Position numbers and translations under genes: made by a program. 64,000 nucleotides of DNA, from positions 94,849 through 158,848 of the forward strand of contig NZ_NISK01000005.1 of the NCBI RefSeq assembly GCF_002205675.1. Direction: 5' to 3'. The DNA is from Sphingopyxis bauzanensis (GTDB lineage Bacteria; Pseudomonadota; Alphaproteobacteria; Sphingomonadales; Sphingomonadaceae). Positions 37,666 through 46,790 of this stretch are shown piece after piece; the stretch's first letter is position 1; each line of letters opens with the position of its first letter. A model generated the notes under the pieces. That model was not told the origin of the DNA and ran no database searches. It worked only from the letters and a program-made list of their open reading frames with translations.

Positions 37666-39072
37666 ATGACGTTTCTTACCGGTGCGGCTCGGCAAGGAGC
37701 GCCTCCTAAAAGGGCGTATTTGGCCATTGCGCTGCTCATCGCTGCGTTCCTCTTCGGCGGGGGGGCGCGGCCAGACATCACGTCGCTGCTGCTCCTTCGC
37801 CCCCTGTCTGCGGCCGCTCTTGTCTATGCCTTGTGGAAATATGGATCTCTGTTCTGGCAGGAGCGCTGGTTGCCAGGGCTGGTCGTTGCCATCGTGCTAT
37901 TACCGGTAGTGCATCTCACCCCGCTCCCACCAGCCATCTGGTCCGAGCTTCCAGGGCGCGGGGTTGTTGCCGATACGTTCCGAGCGGCCGGGATGGCGCT
38001 TCCCTGGCAAGCGCTTTCGATGACTCCGATCGCGACGCTCAATGCGCTCCTGTCGCTGATGTTGCCGGTCGCGATGCTGCTGCTCTGCTTCTCGCTCGAC
38101 AAGGCGCAGCAGGCAAGCCTGCTGCGCGCCGTCCTAGTTGTCGGCATGCTAAGTGGGCTGCTTGGCCTGCTGCAGGCTATCGGCTCTCCCAACAGTCCGC
38201 TCTATTTCTATCGTATCACCAACAATGGCATGGCCGTCGGCCTGTTCGCCAATCGCAACCATCAGGCGATTTTTCTGGCATGCCTGCTGCCGTTGCTTGC
38301 CGCGCACCTTTCGTTGATCAGCGCGCGCCAGGAAACCGTCATATTCCAGAAAACCCTGACAATCGTGGCGGCAGTGTTCCTGATCCCGTTGATCCTCGTG
38401 ACGGGCTCGCGCAATGGTTTGCTGTTGACGGGGCTGGCGATTCCGGCGGCGTTTTGGATTTATAGGGCGCCGCTTGCGGTGGGCCGCGGCATCGAGATGT
38501 CCAGCGTCCGCAAGCTGTCGTTCTCGGCCTTTGTGACGATCGGGGCTGTGATGGTGGCATTGCTCGTGTTCGCAAGTTTGCGCGCTCCGGCCTTCGACCG
38601 TCTGTTCACCGAAGATGTGTCTAGCGACCTGCGGTGGACGTCGTTCTCCGCTCTGATGCACGCCGCGGGCGAACTGTTTCCCTTCGGCAGTGGCATGGGA
38701 AGTTTCGTCGAAATATATAAGGTCTACGAGCCGTATAACTTGTTGTCGCCGAACTATTTCAACCATGCGCACAACGACTATATGGAAATCTGGGTGACGG
38801 GCGGCTTGCCCGCGATCCTGATAGTTTTGATCGCAGCCATTCTCCTGTTAAGCACGCTTCGTCTTGCGGTGAGACCGGATCAGCGGATGTCGTCCTCGCG
38901 CGACGATTTGATCCTGCTTCGCACAGGCGTTTCTGTACTAACCCTTCTTGCTATCGCCAGTGTTGGTGAGTATCCCCTGCGCACGCCTTCTTTGGCCGTT
39001 TTTGCGGCCCTTGCGGTCGGGTGGATAGTCTCTGTTTATCGTCGCGCGTATGGGCAAAAAGTCCCGGCATGA
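37666..39072 (+). CDS. O-antigen ligase/polymerase family membrane protein (Wzy_C)
   Basis: This 468-residue protein has about 11 membrane spans and one larger periplasmic loop near residues 310-370. That loop ends in FNHAHNDYMEIWVTGGLPA, the Wzy_C/WaaL signature with its essential His. LFANRNHQAIFLACLLPLLA is also characteristic. The family polymerises or ligates undecaprenyl-linked glycans. A second Wzy-like gene lies at 51465-52808, so one may act as polymerase and the other as ligase. The frame is open upstream to 37630. Confidence 0.83.
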   Translation: MTFLTGAARQGAPPKRAYLAIALLIAAFLFGGGARPDITSLLLLRPLSAAALVYALWKYGSLFWQERWLPGLVVAIVLLPVVHLTPLPPAIWSELPGRGVVADTFRAAGMALPWQALSMTPIATLNALLSLMLPVAMLLLCFSLDKAQQASLLRAVLVVGMLSGLLGLLQAIGSPNSPLYFYRITNNGMAVGLFANRNHQAIFLACLLPLLAAHLSLISARQETVIFQKTLTIVAAVFLIPLILVTGSRNGLLLTGLAIPAAFWIYRAPLAVGRGIEMSSVRKLSFSAFVTIGAVMVALLVFASLRAPAFDRLFTEDVSSDLRWTSFSALMHAAGELFPFGSGMGSFVEIYKVYEPYNLLSPNYFNHAHNDYMEIWVTGGLPAILIVLIAAILLLSTLRLAVRPDQRMSSSRDDLILLRTGVSVLTLLAIASVGEYPLRTPSLAVFAALAVGWIVSVYRRAYGQKVPA

Positions 39073-39103
39073 TGACGGATTTTAAGCATTTAAAGGGAAT
39101 GAC

Positions 39104-39826
39104 ATGACGTTTCTGACAAGAGCGATTGGCGTGACGGTCGCTGCTTTGTCGTTGGCCGGGTGCGGGAAATCCATTCCTCTCGAGACCACCGAAGCCGTAG
39201 CTGTCGTTCGCCAGGGCGAACTGCCCGCGCCAGTGGGATTGGCTTTGCTGACGTCAGATGGCTACCGGATCGGGCCGTTCGATCGTATCATCGTGGACGT
39301 TTTCGGCTTTCCCGACCTCATGCGCCGCGAAATTCAAGTCGACGCTTCGGGCCGGTTCTCCGTTCCGATGGCGGGCGAGATTCACGCGCTAGGCCTGACC
39401 CCGGCCGAAGCGGCTGCGCAAGTAGCCGATCGGTTGAAGGCCGGTCATGTTCGTGATCCGCAAGTATCAGTGAATCTCGATGAGTCGATCAGCCGGTTCG
39501 TGACGGTCGACGGGCAGGTAACTCAGCCGGGGAATTATCCTGCGGTTACCGATATGACGCTCACGCGCGCAATCGCAGCCGCCAAGGGCGCGAACGAATT
39601 CGCTAAGCTTGATGACGTCGTCATCTTCCGGACGGTGGGCGATCAGCGGATGGCGGCCCTCTATAATCTGCGGGCCATCCGGCGCGGCGTCTATGCCGAT
39701 CCGAAAGTCTATCCCTTTGACACGATCGTAGTCGGGGATTCGCCGGGACGCCGCATCTTCCGTGACTTCCTGACGGCCGCGCCCCTGTTGATATCGCCTT
39801 TGGTGGCGGTTCTCGACAATCGATGA
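39104..39826 (+). CDS. polysaccharide export outer-membrane lipoprotein (Wza/GumB-like)
   Basis: This 240-residue protein carries a lipoprotein signal with lipobox LAGC and acylated Cys20. The Poly_export domain follows (DGYRIGPFDRIIVDVFGFPD, then VDASGRFSVPMAGEI), then a SLBB domain (RFVTVDGQVTQPGNYPAV). It is shorter than E. coli Wza and lacks a clear membrane barrel helix. Wza-type octamers form the exit channel for the polymer. It is next to the Wzc-like gene, its usual partner, 43 nt downstream. Confidence 0.9.
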   Translation: MTFLTRAIGVTVAALSLAGCGKSIPLETTEAVAVVRQGELPAPVGLALLTSDGYRIGPFDRIIVDVFGFPDLMRREIQVDASGRFSVPMAGEIHALGLTPAEAAAQVADRLKAGHVRDPQVSVNLDESISRFVTVDGQVTQPGNYPAVTDMTLTRAIAAAKGANEFAKLDDVVIFRTVGDQRMAALYNLRAIRRGVYADPKVYPFDTIVVGDSPGRRIFRDFLTAAPLLISPLVAVLDNR

Positions 39827-39869
39827 CCCTTCGCGGCACCATCTATTTTCCTGTTAAGTGAGTATTTTG

Positions 39870-42083
39870 ATGAATTCTGTCGCAGAGCCTTTGCCAAGGA
39901 ATGTCGGTGCCGACGGCGAAGAAGCCGAAGGAACGGGCAAGGCGCTCCCGATCATCTTCCATTACTGGAATATTGCTCGCCGGCGCCTCTGGCTGATCCT
40001 CGCGATCCTGATTGCGGCCCTGGCGGCGGGGTTGGTGATGACATTGCTCGCACAGCCGCTTTATACGGCGACAACGCGGATCGAGATCGCGCGGCAACAG
40101 GCGAATGTGACCAGCTTCGAGGGGGTTCAGGCCCGCGACATGGGGCAGAATCTGGAATTCTATTCGACTCAATATGACCTGCTCAAGGCGCGATCGCTTG
40201 CCGAACGCGTGGCGAAGGATTTGCGTCTTGCACGCGATGCGGATTTCGTCAAAATCTACGGCCTCGACCAGGACGAGGATTCCTTGCCGACGAATGCCGG
40301 GTTCGGTCAATTGTCGAGCGAACAGCTGAAGAAACGCGAGGCACGCGCGACCGACATCCTACTGGATGGGGTCAGCATTTCGCCAATCCGCGGTTCGGCC
40401 CTGGTCGATATTCATTTTTCGAGCCCGAGCCCCGGCCTTTCCGCGCGTATCGCGAACAACTGGGCCACGTCCTTTGTCCAGCAGAGCATGGACCGCCGGT
40501 TCGCGTCGACGTCGGATGCACGCCGATTCCTCGAAACACGTCTCGAGGGACTGCGCGAGCGCCTGCAGCAGTCTGAACGCGCGCTGGTCGACTACGCCGC
40601 AAGCCAGAAAATCGTGCGGCTTTCAGACACGCAATCGGTCGACGGCAAGACGCGGACCACCCAGACGCTGGCGCGCGCCGATGTTGAAAGCATCAATGCC
40701 GAACTGGCCAAGGCGGTTGCGGATCGCGTAGCCGCTGAAGCGCGGATGTCCGCTTCGGCACGCAATCGCAGCAGCGCCGAAGGTCTCGTGAATCCCGCAT
40801 TGAACAATTTGCGCAGCCGTCGCGCCGAAGTCGCAGGCGAATATGCGAAACTGCTCGTCCAGTTCGAGCCGGAATATCCTGCCGCGCGCGCGCTGAAAGA
40901 TCAGCTGAATGCCATCGATGCAAGCATCGCTGGCGAAGAGCGGCGGGTCGGCGATGCGATCTCTTCCACCTATCGGGCTGCTGTTGATCGCGAAAGCCAG
41001 CTGCGTTCGCGACTGGATTCGATGCTGTCTCTGCTGTCCGGTCAGGATCGTGCGTCGATCCAGTACAATATCTATCAGCGAGAGGTGGATACCAACCGCC
41101 AGCTGTATGAAAGCCTGCTACAGCGCTACAAGGAAATCGGCGTTGCCGGCGTCGCGACAAACAATATCTCCATTGTCGATCCGGCAATTGCCCCCGTTAA
41201 TCCATCGTCACCCCGATTGATGCTCAACCTCGCGCTCGCCTTGTTGGCTGGCATGGGACTGGCCGGCATTGCCGTCGTGGTTCTGGAAAACCTGGATGAA
41301 GGCATTCGTGAACCGGCCCAGCTGAGCGCCGCGCTTCAGCTGCCGATACTGGGGGTCATTCCCGACAGCGGCGACCTGACGAGCGTGGAGCTGATCAGTG
41401 ATCCCAAATCGGAACTCTCCGAAGCCTATATGACGGTGCGAACCAACCTCGCACTAACGACCGACCATGGCTTGCCACGAACATTGTCGTTGACGTCATC
41501 GGCCCCAGCCGAAGGCAAGTCGACGTCCAGCCTGGTGCTTGCGGCAACAATCGCCCGCGTCGGTCGTTCGGTTATTCTGGTCGATGTCGATTTGCGCAAG
41601 CCGTCGGTATGGAATTACCTCGGGCTGCGCAATGAAGGCGGGGTCAGCAATTTCCTGACCGGACAGACCGATTGGCAGACGTGGGTGCAGAAAACGGAGC
41701 TAAAGAATTTGAGCTTCCTCGCCGCCGGACCTATCCCGCCGAGCGCCGCCGATTTGCTGAGCAGCGACCGGTTGAAGCTGCTCATCAACGAATTGAGCCA
41801 GCATTACGACCATGTCGTTCTGGACTCGCCGCCATTGTTGGGTTTGTCGGATGCGCCGCTGATCGCGCAGGTTGTAGAGGGCGTCATTTACGTCACCGAA
41901 GCACAGCGGACGTCGGTGCGGGCGGCTCAGCAGTCGATTGCCCGACTGCGTCAAGGCAAGGCGCGCCTGTTCGGTGCCATCCTGACCAAATATCGTAGCG
42001 AGCAACATGGCTACGGCTATGGCTATGGTTATGGCTATGGCTATGGGCGCGACAATGATACGCTTGACGAGGGAACACGATGA
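39870..42083 (+). CDS. polysaccharide co-polymerase and tyrosine autokinase (Wzc/ExoP-like)
   Basis: This 737-residue protein has Wzz-type membrane spans near residues 35-60 and 450-475 around a long periplasmic coiled coil. A cytoplasmic BY-kinase follows, with Walker A at about 545-553 (APAEGKSTSS), Walker A' ILVDVDLRKP near 570, and Walker B VVLDSPPLLG near 650. The tail is a Tyr-rich stretch of six Gly-Tyr pairs (714-725) for autophosphorylation. It sets chain length and gates export. The ATG at 39870 is chosen; GTG 39858 is in frame. Its stop overlaps the next ATG. Confidence 0.92.
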   Translation: MNSVAEPLPRNVGADGEEAEGTGKALPIIFHYWNIARRRLWLILAILIAALAAGLVMTLLAQPLYTATTRIEIARQQANVTSFEGVQARDMGQNLEFYSTQYDLLKARSLAERVAKDLRLARDADFVKIYGLDQDEDSLPTNAGFGQLSSEQLKKREARATDILLDGVSISPIRGSALVDIHFSSPSPGLSARIANNWATSFVQQSMDRRFASTSDARRFLETRLEGLRERLQQSERALVDYAASQKIVRLSDTQSVDGKTRTTQTLARADVESINAELAKAVADRVAAEARMSASARNRSSAEGLVNPALNNLRSRRAEVAGEYAKLLVQFEPEYPAARALKDQLNAIDASIAGEERRVGDAISSTYRAAVDRESQLRSRLDSMLSLLSGQDRASIQYNIYQREVDTNRQLYESLLQRYKEIGVAGVATNNISIVDPAIAPVNPSSPRLMLNLALALLAGMGLAGIAVVVLENLDEGIREPAQLSAALQLPILGVIPDSGDLTSVELISDPKSELSEAYMTVRTNLALTTDHGLPRTLSLTSSAPAEGKSTSSLVLAATIARVGRSVILVDVDLRKPSVWNYLGLRNEGGVSNFLTGQTDWQTWVQKTELKNLSFLAAGPIPPSAADLLSSDRLKLLINELSQHYDHVVLDSPPLLGLSDAPLIAQVVEGVIYVTEAQRTSVRAAQQSIARLRQGKARLFGAILTKYRSEQHGYGYGYGYGYGYGRDNDTLDEGTR
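42009..42044 (+). repeat. six tandem hexanucleotides coding Gly-Tyr
   Basis: Six units of GGCTAT (first GGCTAC, fourth GGTTAT) encode (Gly-Tyr)6 at the C-terminus of the Wzc-like kinase. Copy-number change would add or remove phosphorylatable Tyr without changing frame. Confidence 0.9.
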
Positions 42084-43372
42084 GCCGCCAACGGCGACGT
42101 TCGCGTCGCCAGATCAAGTTACCGTCTGTCAATATTACGGGTAAAGGCCTCGGCCTGGCGTCGATCGCGACCCTGATGGGTTTAGCGTCGTTCGCCGCGG
42201 CGGCGTCGAATATCGGCATTCCGCTTTCGGCTTTTCGCTGGGCTGCTCCGTTCGGGTACCCGGAAATGAAAATGATCGACAAGCATGATGCGGCGATCAT
42301 GGCCAAAGCGCCCAGCGTGGCGAACGCGATGAAACATGTCGAGACGCGGCGCGCCCTGCTGGTGTTGGCGCCTTTGTCGTCCTCGCTCATGCGCTCGATC
42401 GGACTGGGATTGAATGCGGCGGGGAACAAGCAGGCCGCCGACCGCGCGATGGTCGCCGCCGGACGTCTCTCGCGCCGCGATGGCCTCACGCAGACCTGGC
42501 TCGCCAATTCCGCGCTTCGCAAATCGCAGACGACGGCAGGCCTCAAGCATTTCGACATTTTTCTGCGGACCTACAAGCCGTCCGAGACGGCTGCTGTCAT
42601 CAACCAGCTGGTTGCGGTCCTGTCCTATCCGGACGCGCGTAAGGAACTGGTTCGCTATGTCGATCCCGCCAATCCCTGGTATGCGCGTTTCATGGGCGCG
42701 GCCGTTGCGCGGGCTCCGTCCTCGGCGCATGTCGCCGAACTGCTGCTTGGCGCTAAGAAGGTCCCCGATGGCGAGTTTCTCCGCGGTCACTACGCCCTGC
42801 TGTTCGAACGCCTGATTCGCGAAAAAGCCTATACACAAGCGATTCGCCTCTATCCCCGCCTGCCGGGGGCGAAAGCGGAAGTGCTGCGCACCGTGGCCGT
42901 CACCCCGGAAACCCTTTCGGTCGGATATAATCCCGCGATATGGGCTTTTTCCGACCATTCGGACCAAGGAGGTTCGCCGCTTGAGAGCAAAAATGGCGGC
43001 GCGCTGGAATTTTATGCCATCCCCGATACGATTGGCGTAGCGGGACAGAAGCTGATCGAGTTTCCCAATCACGCGATGCCACAGACGCTTTACTGGTCGA
43101 TCGCGGAACGCACCGTCAATGGCGGATCGAGCGCGCAGTGGAAGCTGCGGTGCTTGACGTCAGAGACCGAGACGACGGTACAGACGGTCAATCTGCTGGC
43201 CGCCAAAACGGGGACGCTGATGCGTCTGGCCGTGCCTGCGGGATGCCGGCTTGCGGTGCTGGAAATGCACATGACGGGCGGCATCGGGCGTGACCCTGCG
43301 CGCATCGTCGTCGATCGCCTTGCTCTGGCCGGTGCGACCCCCGCCGCTGCGATAGCGCGGCCGGCCGAATAA
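42080..43372 (+). CDS. hypothetical envelope protein of the polysaccharide export operon
   Basis: This 430-residue protein has a basic cytoplasmic N-terminus (RQRRRSRRQIKL) and one membrane span or signal anchor near residues 25-45. A helical, TPR-like middle follows (RRALLVLAPLSSSLMRSIGL, then GLNAAGNKQAADRAM). The C-terminal half, from about 290, looks like a beta-sandwich (ALEFYAIPDTIG, TLYWSIAERT, CRLAVLEMHMTGG). It overlaps the Wzc-like gene (ATGA) and touches the sugar transferase gene (TAATG), so it is an integral member of the operon. I do not recognise a named family; a periplasmic scaffold for chain assembly is a guess. Confidence 0.75.
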   Translation: MSRQRRRSRRQIKLPSVNITGKGLGLASIATLMGLASFAAAASNIGIPLSAFRWAAPFGYPEMKMIDKHDAAIMAKAPSVANAMKHVETRRALLVLAPLSSSLMRSIGLGLNAAGNKQAADRAMVAAGRLSRRDGLTQTWLANSALRKSQTTAGLKHFDIFLRTYKPSETAAVINQLVAVLSYPDARKELVRYVDPANPWYARFMGAAVARAPSSAHVAELLLGAKKVPDGEFLRGHYALLFERLIREKAYTQAIRLYPRLPGAKAEVLRTVAVTPETLSVGYNPAIWAFSDHSDQGGSPLESKNGGALEFYAIPDTIGVAGQKLIEFPNHAMPQTLYWSIAERTVNGGSSAQWKLRCLTSETETTVQTVNLLAAKTGTLMRLAVPAGCRLAVLEMHMTGGIGRDPARIVVDRLALAGATPAAAIARPAE

Positions 43373-43974
43373 TGAAACGGTCGTTCGACTTTTGTGTTGC
43401 AGTTGGCGCGTTGCTTCTGCTGTCGCCGCTGCTGCTCATCGTCGCGATTCTCGTTCGAACGAAGCTGGGGTCGCCAATGCTGTTTCGGCAGCTTCGTCCG
43501 GGCCGGAACGGCGCCGCGTTTGCGATGCTCAAGTTTCGCAGCATGACCGACACACGCGATGCCAGCGGCGCGTTGCTTCCCGATGCCGAACGCCTGACCT
43601 CATTCGGGAAGTTTCTGCGCAGTTCGAGCCTCGACGAACTGCCGGGGCTCTGGAATATCGTGCGAGGCGACATGAGCTTGGTCGGTCCGCGGCCGCTGCT
43701 CATGGAATATTTGCCGCTCTATTCCGCCGAACAGGCCCGCCGGCATGATGTCCGGCCGGGACTGACCGGATGGGCGCAGATCAACGGTCGCAACGCGTTG
43801 CAATGGGAACAGAAGTTCGCACTCGATTGCTGGTATGTCGACAATCAGTCGCTGTGGCTGGATATGAAAATCCTGGCGCTTACCGTGCTCAAGGTTGTGC
43901 GCCGGGCCGATATTTCGGCCGACGGCGAAGCGACAATGCCGCGCTTCACCGGCACGCCGTCGTTGCCCGATTAA
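43372..43974 (+). CDS. PglC-like phosphoglycosyl transferase (bacterial sugar transferase)
   Basis: This 200-residue protein has the short, PglC-sized architecture: one re-entrant hydrophobic helix (residues 7-28), then the catalytic core with LKFRSMTDTRD, the Asp88-Glu89 pair in SSLDELPGLWN, GDMSLVGPRPLL and RPGLTGWAQINGRN. It moves a sugar-1-phosphate from a UDP-sugar to undecaprenyl phosphate and so starts the repeat unit. Given PglF-, aminotransferase- and PglD-like genes here, UDP-diNAc-bacillosamine or a similar sugar is the likely donor. Confidence 0.93.
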   Translation: MKRSFDFCVAVGALLLLSPLLLIVAILVRTKLGSPMLFRQLRPGRNGAAFAMLKFRSMTDTRDASGALLPDAERLTSFGKFLRSSSLDELPGLWNIVRGDMSLVGPRPLLMEYLPLYSAEQARRHDVRPGLTGWAQINGRNALQWEQKFALDCWYVDNQSLWLDMKILALTVLKVVRRADISADGEATMPRFTGTPSLPD

Positions 43975-43986
43975 CCGGGAACGCGT

Positions 43987-45213
43987 TTAGCCTTCTTTGG
44001 CGGCGGCCGTCAGGCATCGCTCGAGCTGAACGGCGAGGGTGTCACGACTGAAGCGATCGCTGGCCAGACTTTTTGCATGTACGGCCGCGCCTTCCAGCCA
44101 CTGGGTATCGCGAGCATATTTCTGAAGGCAGGCAGCGGCTTCGTCGGGGTTTTCGCTGCTCATTGCGCAGCCGACATCATGCTCGACCGCGATCTGGCAC
44201 TGCCAGCCTTCATGGTTCGAGATGACCGGCTTGCCGGCCGACAACGCATCGAAAAACTTGTTCTGCACCGCGTCCTTCCAAAGGATACGCGGCCCGGAGA
44301 ACATTGCGAGGCAGATCGACGCGCGCTGAATCCATCCGGCGAGCACCCTCTTTGGGACGGCCGGGACAAGCTTCAGATTGCGGTCGAGGACACCCAGCTT
44401 CGCGGCGTGAGCGGCAATCGCATCGCGATCGGCACCGGCCCCGATAATGACAAAGCGAATGTCGGGATCGCGCGCAAGCATCGCTGCCGCCACATCCGCG
44501 AGATAGCCGACATTGTTTGCCTTGCCCAAGGTGCCGGCGAAAAGGATCAGCGGATGATCGCCAAGCCAGTCGGTATATCCGGCAAACGCGTCGGCGCCGC
44601 CGGCCGACACGGTACCGAAAATATCATTATCGCAACCATTGGGTATCACGTCGATGCGTTCAGGGGGATATCCGGTGCGGGCGACTTCTTCGGCCATGCC
44701 GGGCGCGAGGGCGACGACGCGCGTGGCGCGATGATAGGCGACATGCTCCAGCCGGTGAGCCAACCATTGCAGAACCGGATTTTTCAGCGCGCCCAGCGCA
44801 ATCGGAACCGCGGGCCAGACATCGCGAACTTCGAACACATAAGGCTTTTTCAGACGCCGCGAGGCGAAGATTGCCGGAATCGCAATTGTAAGCGGCGTGC
44901 TCGTCGCGAAAATGATATCGGCATCGCGGATCGACGCCGCGCGTCGCGACGCTGCGACGGCAAATCCGACAAAGGCCTTCATCCGGCCAAGCCAACCCAT
45001 GTTATTGTCGTAGGGCTGCCTCGCCCAATGGACCCGAATTCCGGCCTCGTCGGTTTCGCGCCAGGCGGGGCCATCGCCCTGCGCCTGTTGATCGGTGGTG
45101 ATCATGTCGACGCGGTGCCCGGCGGCAACCAGTCGCCGCGCCATTTCATACGAGCGGGTACCGCCCGGCTGGTCCGGTGTGACGAAATATTGGTGCAGAT
45201 AGACTATGCGCAT
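43987..45213 (-). CDS. WbuB-like GT4 glycosyltransferase
   Basis: This 408-residue GT-B enzyme begins MRIVYLHQYFVTPDQPGGTR with the WbuB-type N-terminal domain. The donor-binding region has VIPNGCDNDIFG and FAGTLGKANNVGYLADVAAA, and near the end FFDALSAGKPVISNHEGWQ. WbuB homologues transfer FucNAc or related HexNAc sugars to the lipid-linked acceptor. It is the only ordinary glycosyltransferase seen in the locus. It is last of the minus-strand group wbpB-wbpD-wbpE-gt, with 13 nt before its ATG. Confidence 0.88.
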   Translation of the reverse strand: MRIVYLHQYFVTPDQPGGTRSYEMARRLVAAGHRVDMITTDQQAQGDGPAWRETDEAGIRVHWARQPYDNNMGWLGRMKAFVGFAVAASRRAASIRDADIIFATSTPLTIAIPAIFASRRLKKPYVFEVRDVWPAVPIALGALKNPVLQWLAHRLEHVAYHRATRVVALAPGMAEEVARTGYPPERIDVIPNGCDNDIFGTVSAGGADAFAGYTDWLGDHPLILFAGTLGKANNVGYLADVAAAMLARDPDIRFVIIGAGADRDAIAAHAAKLGVLDRNLKLVPAVPKRVLAGWIQRASICLAMFSGPRILWKDAVQNKFFDALSAGKPVISNHEGWQCQIAVEHDVGCAMSSENPDEAAACLQKYARDTQWLEGAAVHAKSLASDRFSRDTLAVQLERCLTAAAKEG

Positions 45214-45226
45214 TGGTTCCACGGCA

Positions 45227-46324
45227 TCACGGCTGGAACGAACGAACCGCGGAGATAACCTGATCGACATCGACTTCGCTCAGATGTTCGCCCATCGGCA
45301 GGCTGAGCAGCGTCGGCGCAAGGTCCGAAGCAAGCGTCGGCGTGTCGGCGTCGCGAAGATAGGCATAGGCCGCAAGGTCGGGGAGCGCGATCGGGTAATG
45401 AACGCCCGAATCCACGCCTTGCTCTTTCAGCCATCCCTGCAACGCGTCGCGATGCGCGGTGCGGATCACGAACAGGTGAAATGCATGGCGGACGTTCCGC
45501 TTGATGTTCGGCTGGCTCAGCCATTCGACCCCCTGCAGGCCTGCGAGATATCGCTGCGCGATGCTGTTGCGGCGATCGATCCATCCATCGAGATGTGGCA
45601 GCTTGGCGCGCAGGATCGCGGCCTGCAGGCCGTCGAGGCGGCTGTTCCGGCCTTCGAACTGGTGATCATATTTGTTGATGCGTCCGTGGTTCGCGATCAT
45701 CCGTGATTTGCGAGCAAGGTCAGCGTCGTTGGTCAGGATCGCGCCGCCGTCGCCATAGGCGCCCAGATTCTTGCCAGGGTAAAAGCTGAACGCGCCGATA
45801 TGACCGATGGCACCAATGCGGCGCCCGTCGATCTCCGCGCCGTGCGCTTGGGCGCAATCCTCGATGATCTTCAACCCATGCCGTTCGGCCAGATCCATCA
45901 GGCCGGTCATGTCGCATGGATGGCCATAAAGATGGACGGCGATGATCGCCTTCGTTTTCGGGGTGATGCGGCGTTCGAGATCGTCCAGGTCGAGCGTGTA
46001 GCTGACCGCGTCAGCCTCGCAAAAAACGACGCGGTGGCCCGAGCGGGTCACGGCTTCCGAACTGGCGATGAAGCTGTTCGCGGGAACCAGTATTTCCGAT
46101 CCGGCGGGCAGGTCCAGCGCCTCGATCGCGATCTCGATCGCATCGGTGCCATTGGCGACGCCAATGCAATGCTCGGCCTGCTGGAAGGCCGCAAATTCGC
46201 TTTCGAATGCCTTCAGATCGGGGCCCCCGATAAAGGCCGAGGTCGCGATGATGCGACTGATCGCCGCGTCGATATCGTCCTTAATCGAATGATATTGGCT
46301 GGCGAGGTCAAGAAATTTCACCAC
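45227..46324 (-). CDS. wbpE: WbpE-like UDP-3-oxo-sugar aminotransferase
   Basis: This 365-residue DegT/DnrJ/EryC1 aminotransferase has Lys185 in SFYPGKNLGAYGDGGA as the PLP lysine and Asp156 in IIEDCAQAHGAEIDG. The opening VKFLDLASQY is typical of the WbpE/WlbC subgroup. This subgroup aminates C3 of UDP-3-oxo-GlcNAcA with glutamate, working with WbpB. It is adjacent to wbpD and wbpB and starts with GTG (GTG GTG in tandem; either may be used). Confidence 0.9.
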   Translation of the reverse strand: MVKFLDLASQYHSIKDDIDAAISRIIATSAFIGGPDLKAFESEFAAFQQAEHCIGVANGTDAIEIAIEALDLPAGSEILVPANSFIASSEAVTRSGHRVVFCEADAVSYTLDLDDLERRITPKTKAIIAVHLYGHPCDMTGLMDLAERHGLKIIEDCAQAHGAEIDGRRIGAIGHIGAFSFYPGKNLGAYGDGGAILTNDADLARKSRMIANHGRINKYDHQFEGRNSRLDGLQAAILRAKLPHLDGWIDRRNSIAQRYLAGLQGVEWLSQPNIKRNVRHAFHLFVIRTAHRDALQGWLKEQGVDSGVHYPIALPDLAAYAYLRDADTPTLASDLAPTLLSLPMGEHLSEVDVDQVISAVRSFQP

Positions 46325-46325
46325 T

Positions 46326-46790
46326 TTATAGAGTCCTCATTTTCCGGGCCGGGTTACCCGCATAAATTCCAGGTTCGACAATGTCGCGGGTTACGACCGA
46401 ACCGGCGCCGATCACGACATCGTCGCAGATCGTTACGGGCAGGATCGTCGCATTCGAACCGATCGATACCTTGTTGCCGATCCGGGTCGATTTCCACAGG
46501 TCGCGATTGCCCATCGCGGGACCGCCCGTGCCGAACAGGTCGTTGATGAACATCACGCCGTGCGCGACCACGCAATCGTCGCCGATCGTCACCAGTTCGC
46601 AAATGAAGCTGTGCGACTGGATCTTGCAGCGCTTGCCGATCGTGACATCCTTCTGGATCTCGACGAATGGCCCGACGAAGCAATGATCGCCGATCGCGCA
46701 ACCATAAAGATTGGCGGGCGCGACGACTTTCACGCCTTCGCCGAAATTTACATCTTTGATGCCGCTTTGCAGCAGGATCGGCTCAGCCAT
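46326..46790 (-). CDS. wbpD: WbpD-like N-acetyltransferase
   Basis: This 154-residue left-handed beta-helix protein is made of hexapeptide repeats (VVAPANLYGCAIGDHCFVGP, then VTIGKRCKIQSHSFI, and VVIGAGSVVTRDI near the end). The insert HGVMFINDLFGTGGPAMGNR matches WbpD/WlbB enzymes, which acetylate the C3 amine of UDP-GlcNAc3NA. It overlaps the end of wbpB by 8 nt and ends one base before the wbpE start, so the three are coupled. Confidence 0.9.
   Translation of the reverse strand: MAEPILLQSGIKDVNFGEGVKVVAPANLYGCAIGDHCFVGPFVEIQKDVTIGKRCKIQSHSFICELVTIGDDCVVAHGVMFINDLFGTGGPAMGNRDLWKSTRIGNKVSIGSNATILPVTICDDVVIGAGSVVTRDIVEPGIYAGNPARKMRTL

Noticed and set aside
42009..42044. Phase-variation tract
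   Set aside because: Units are 6 bp, so slippage cannot change the reading frame; only tyrosine number could vary.
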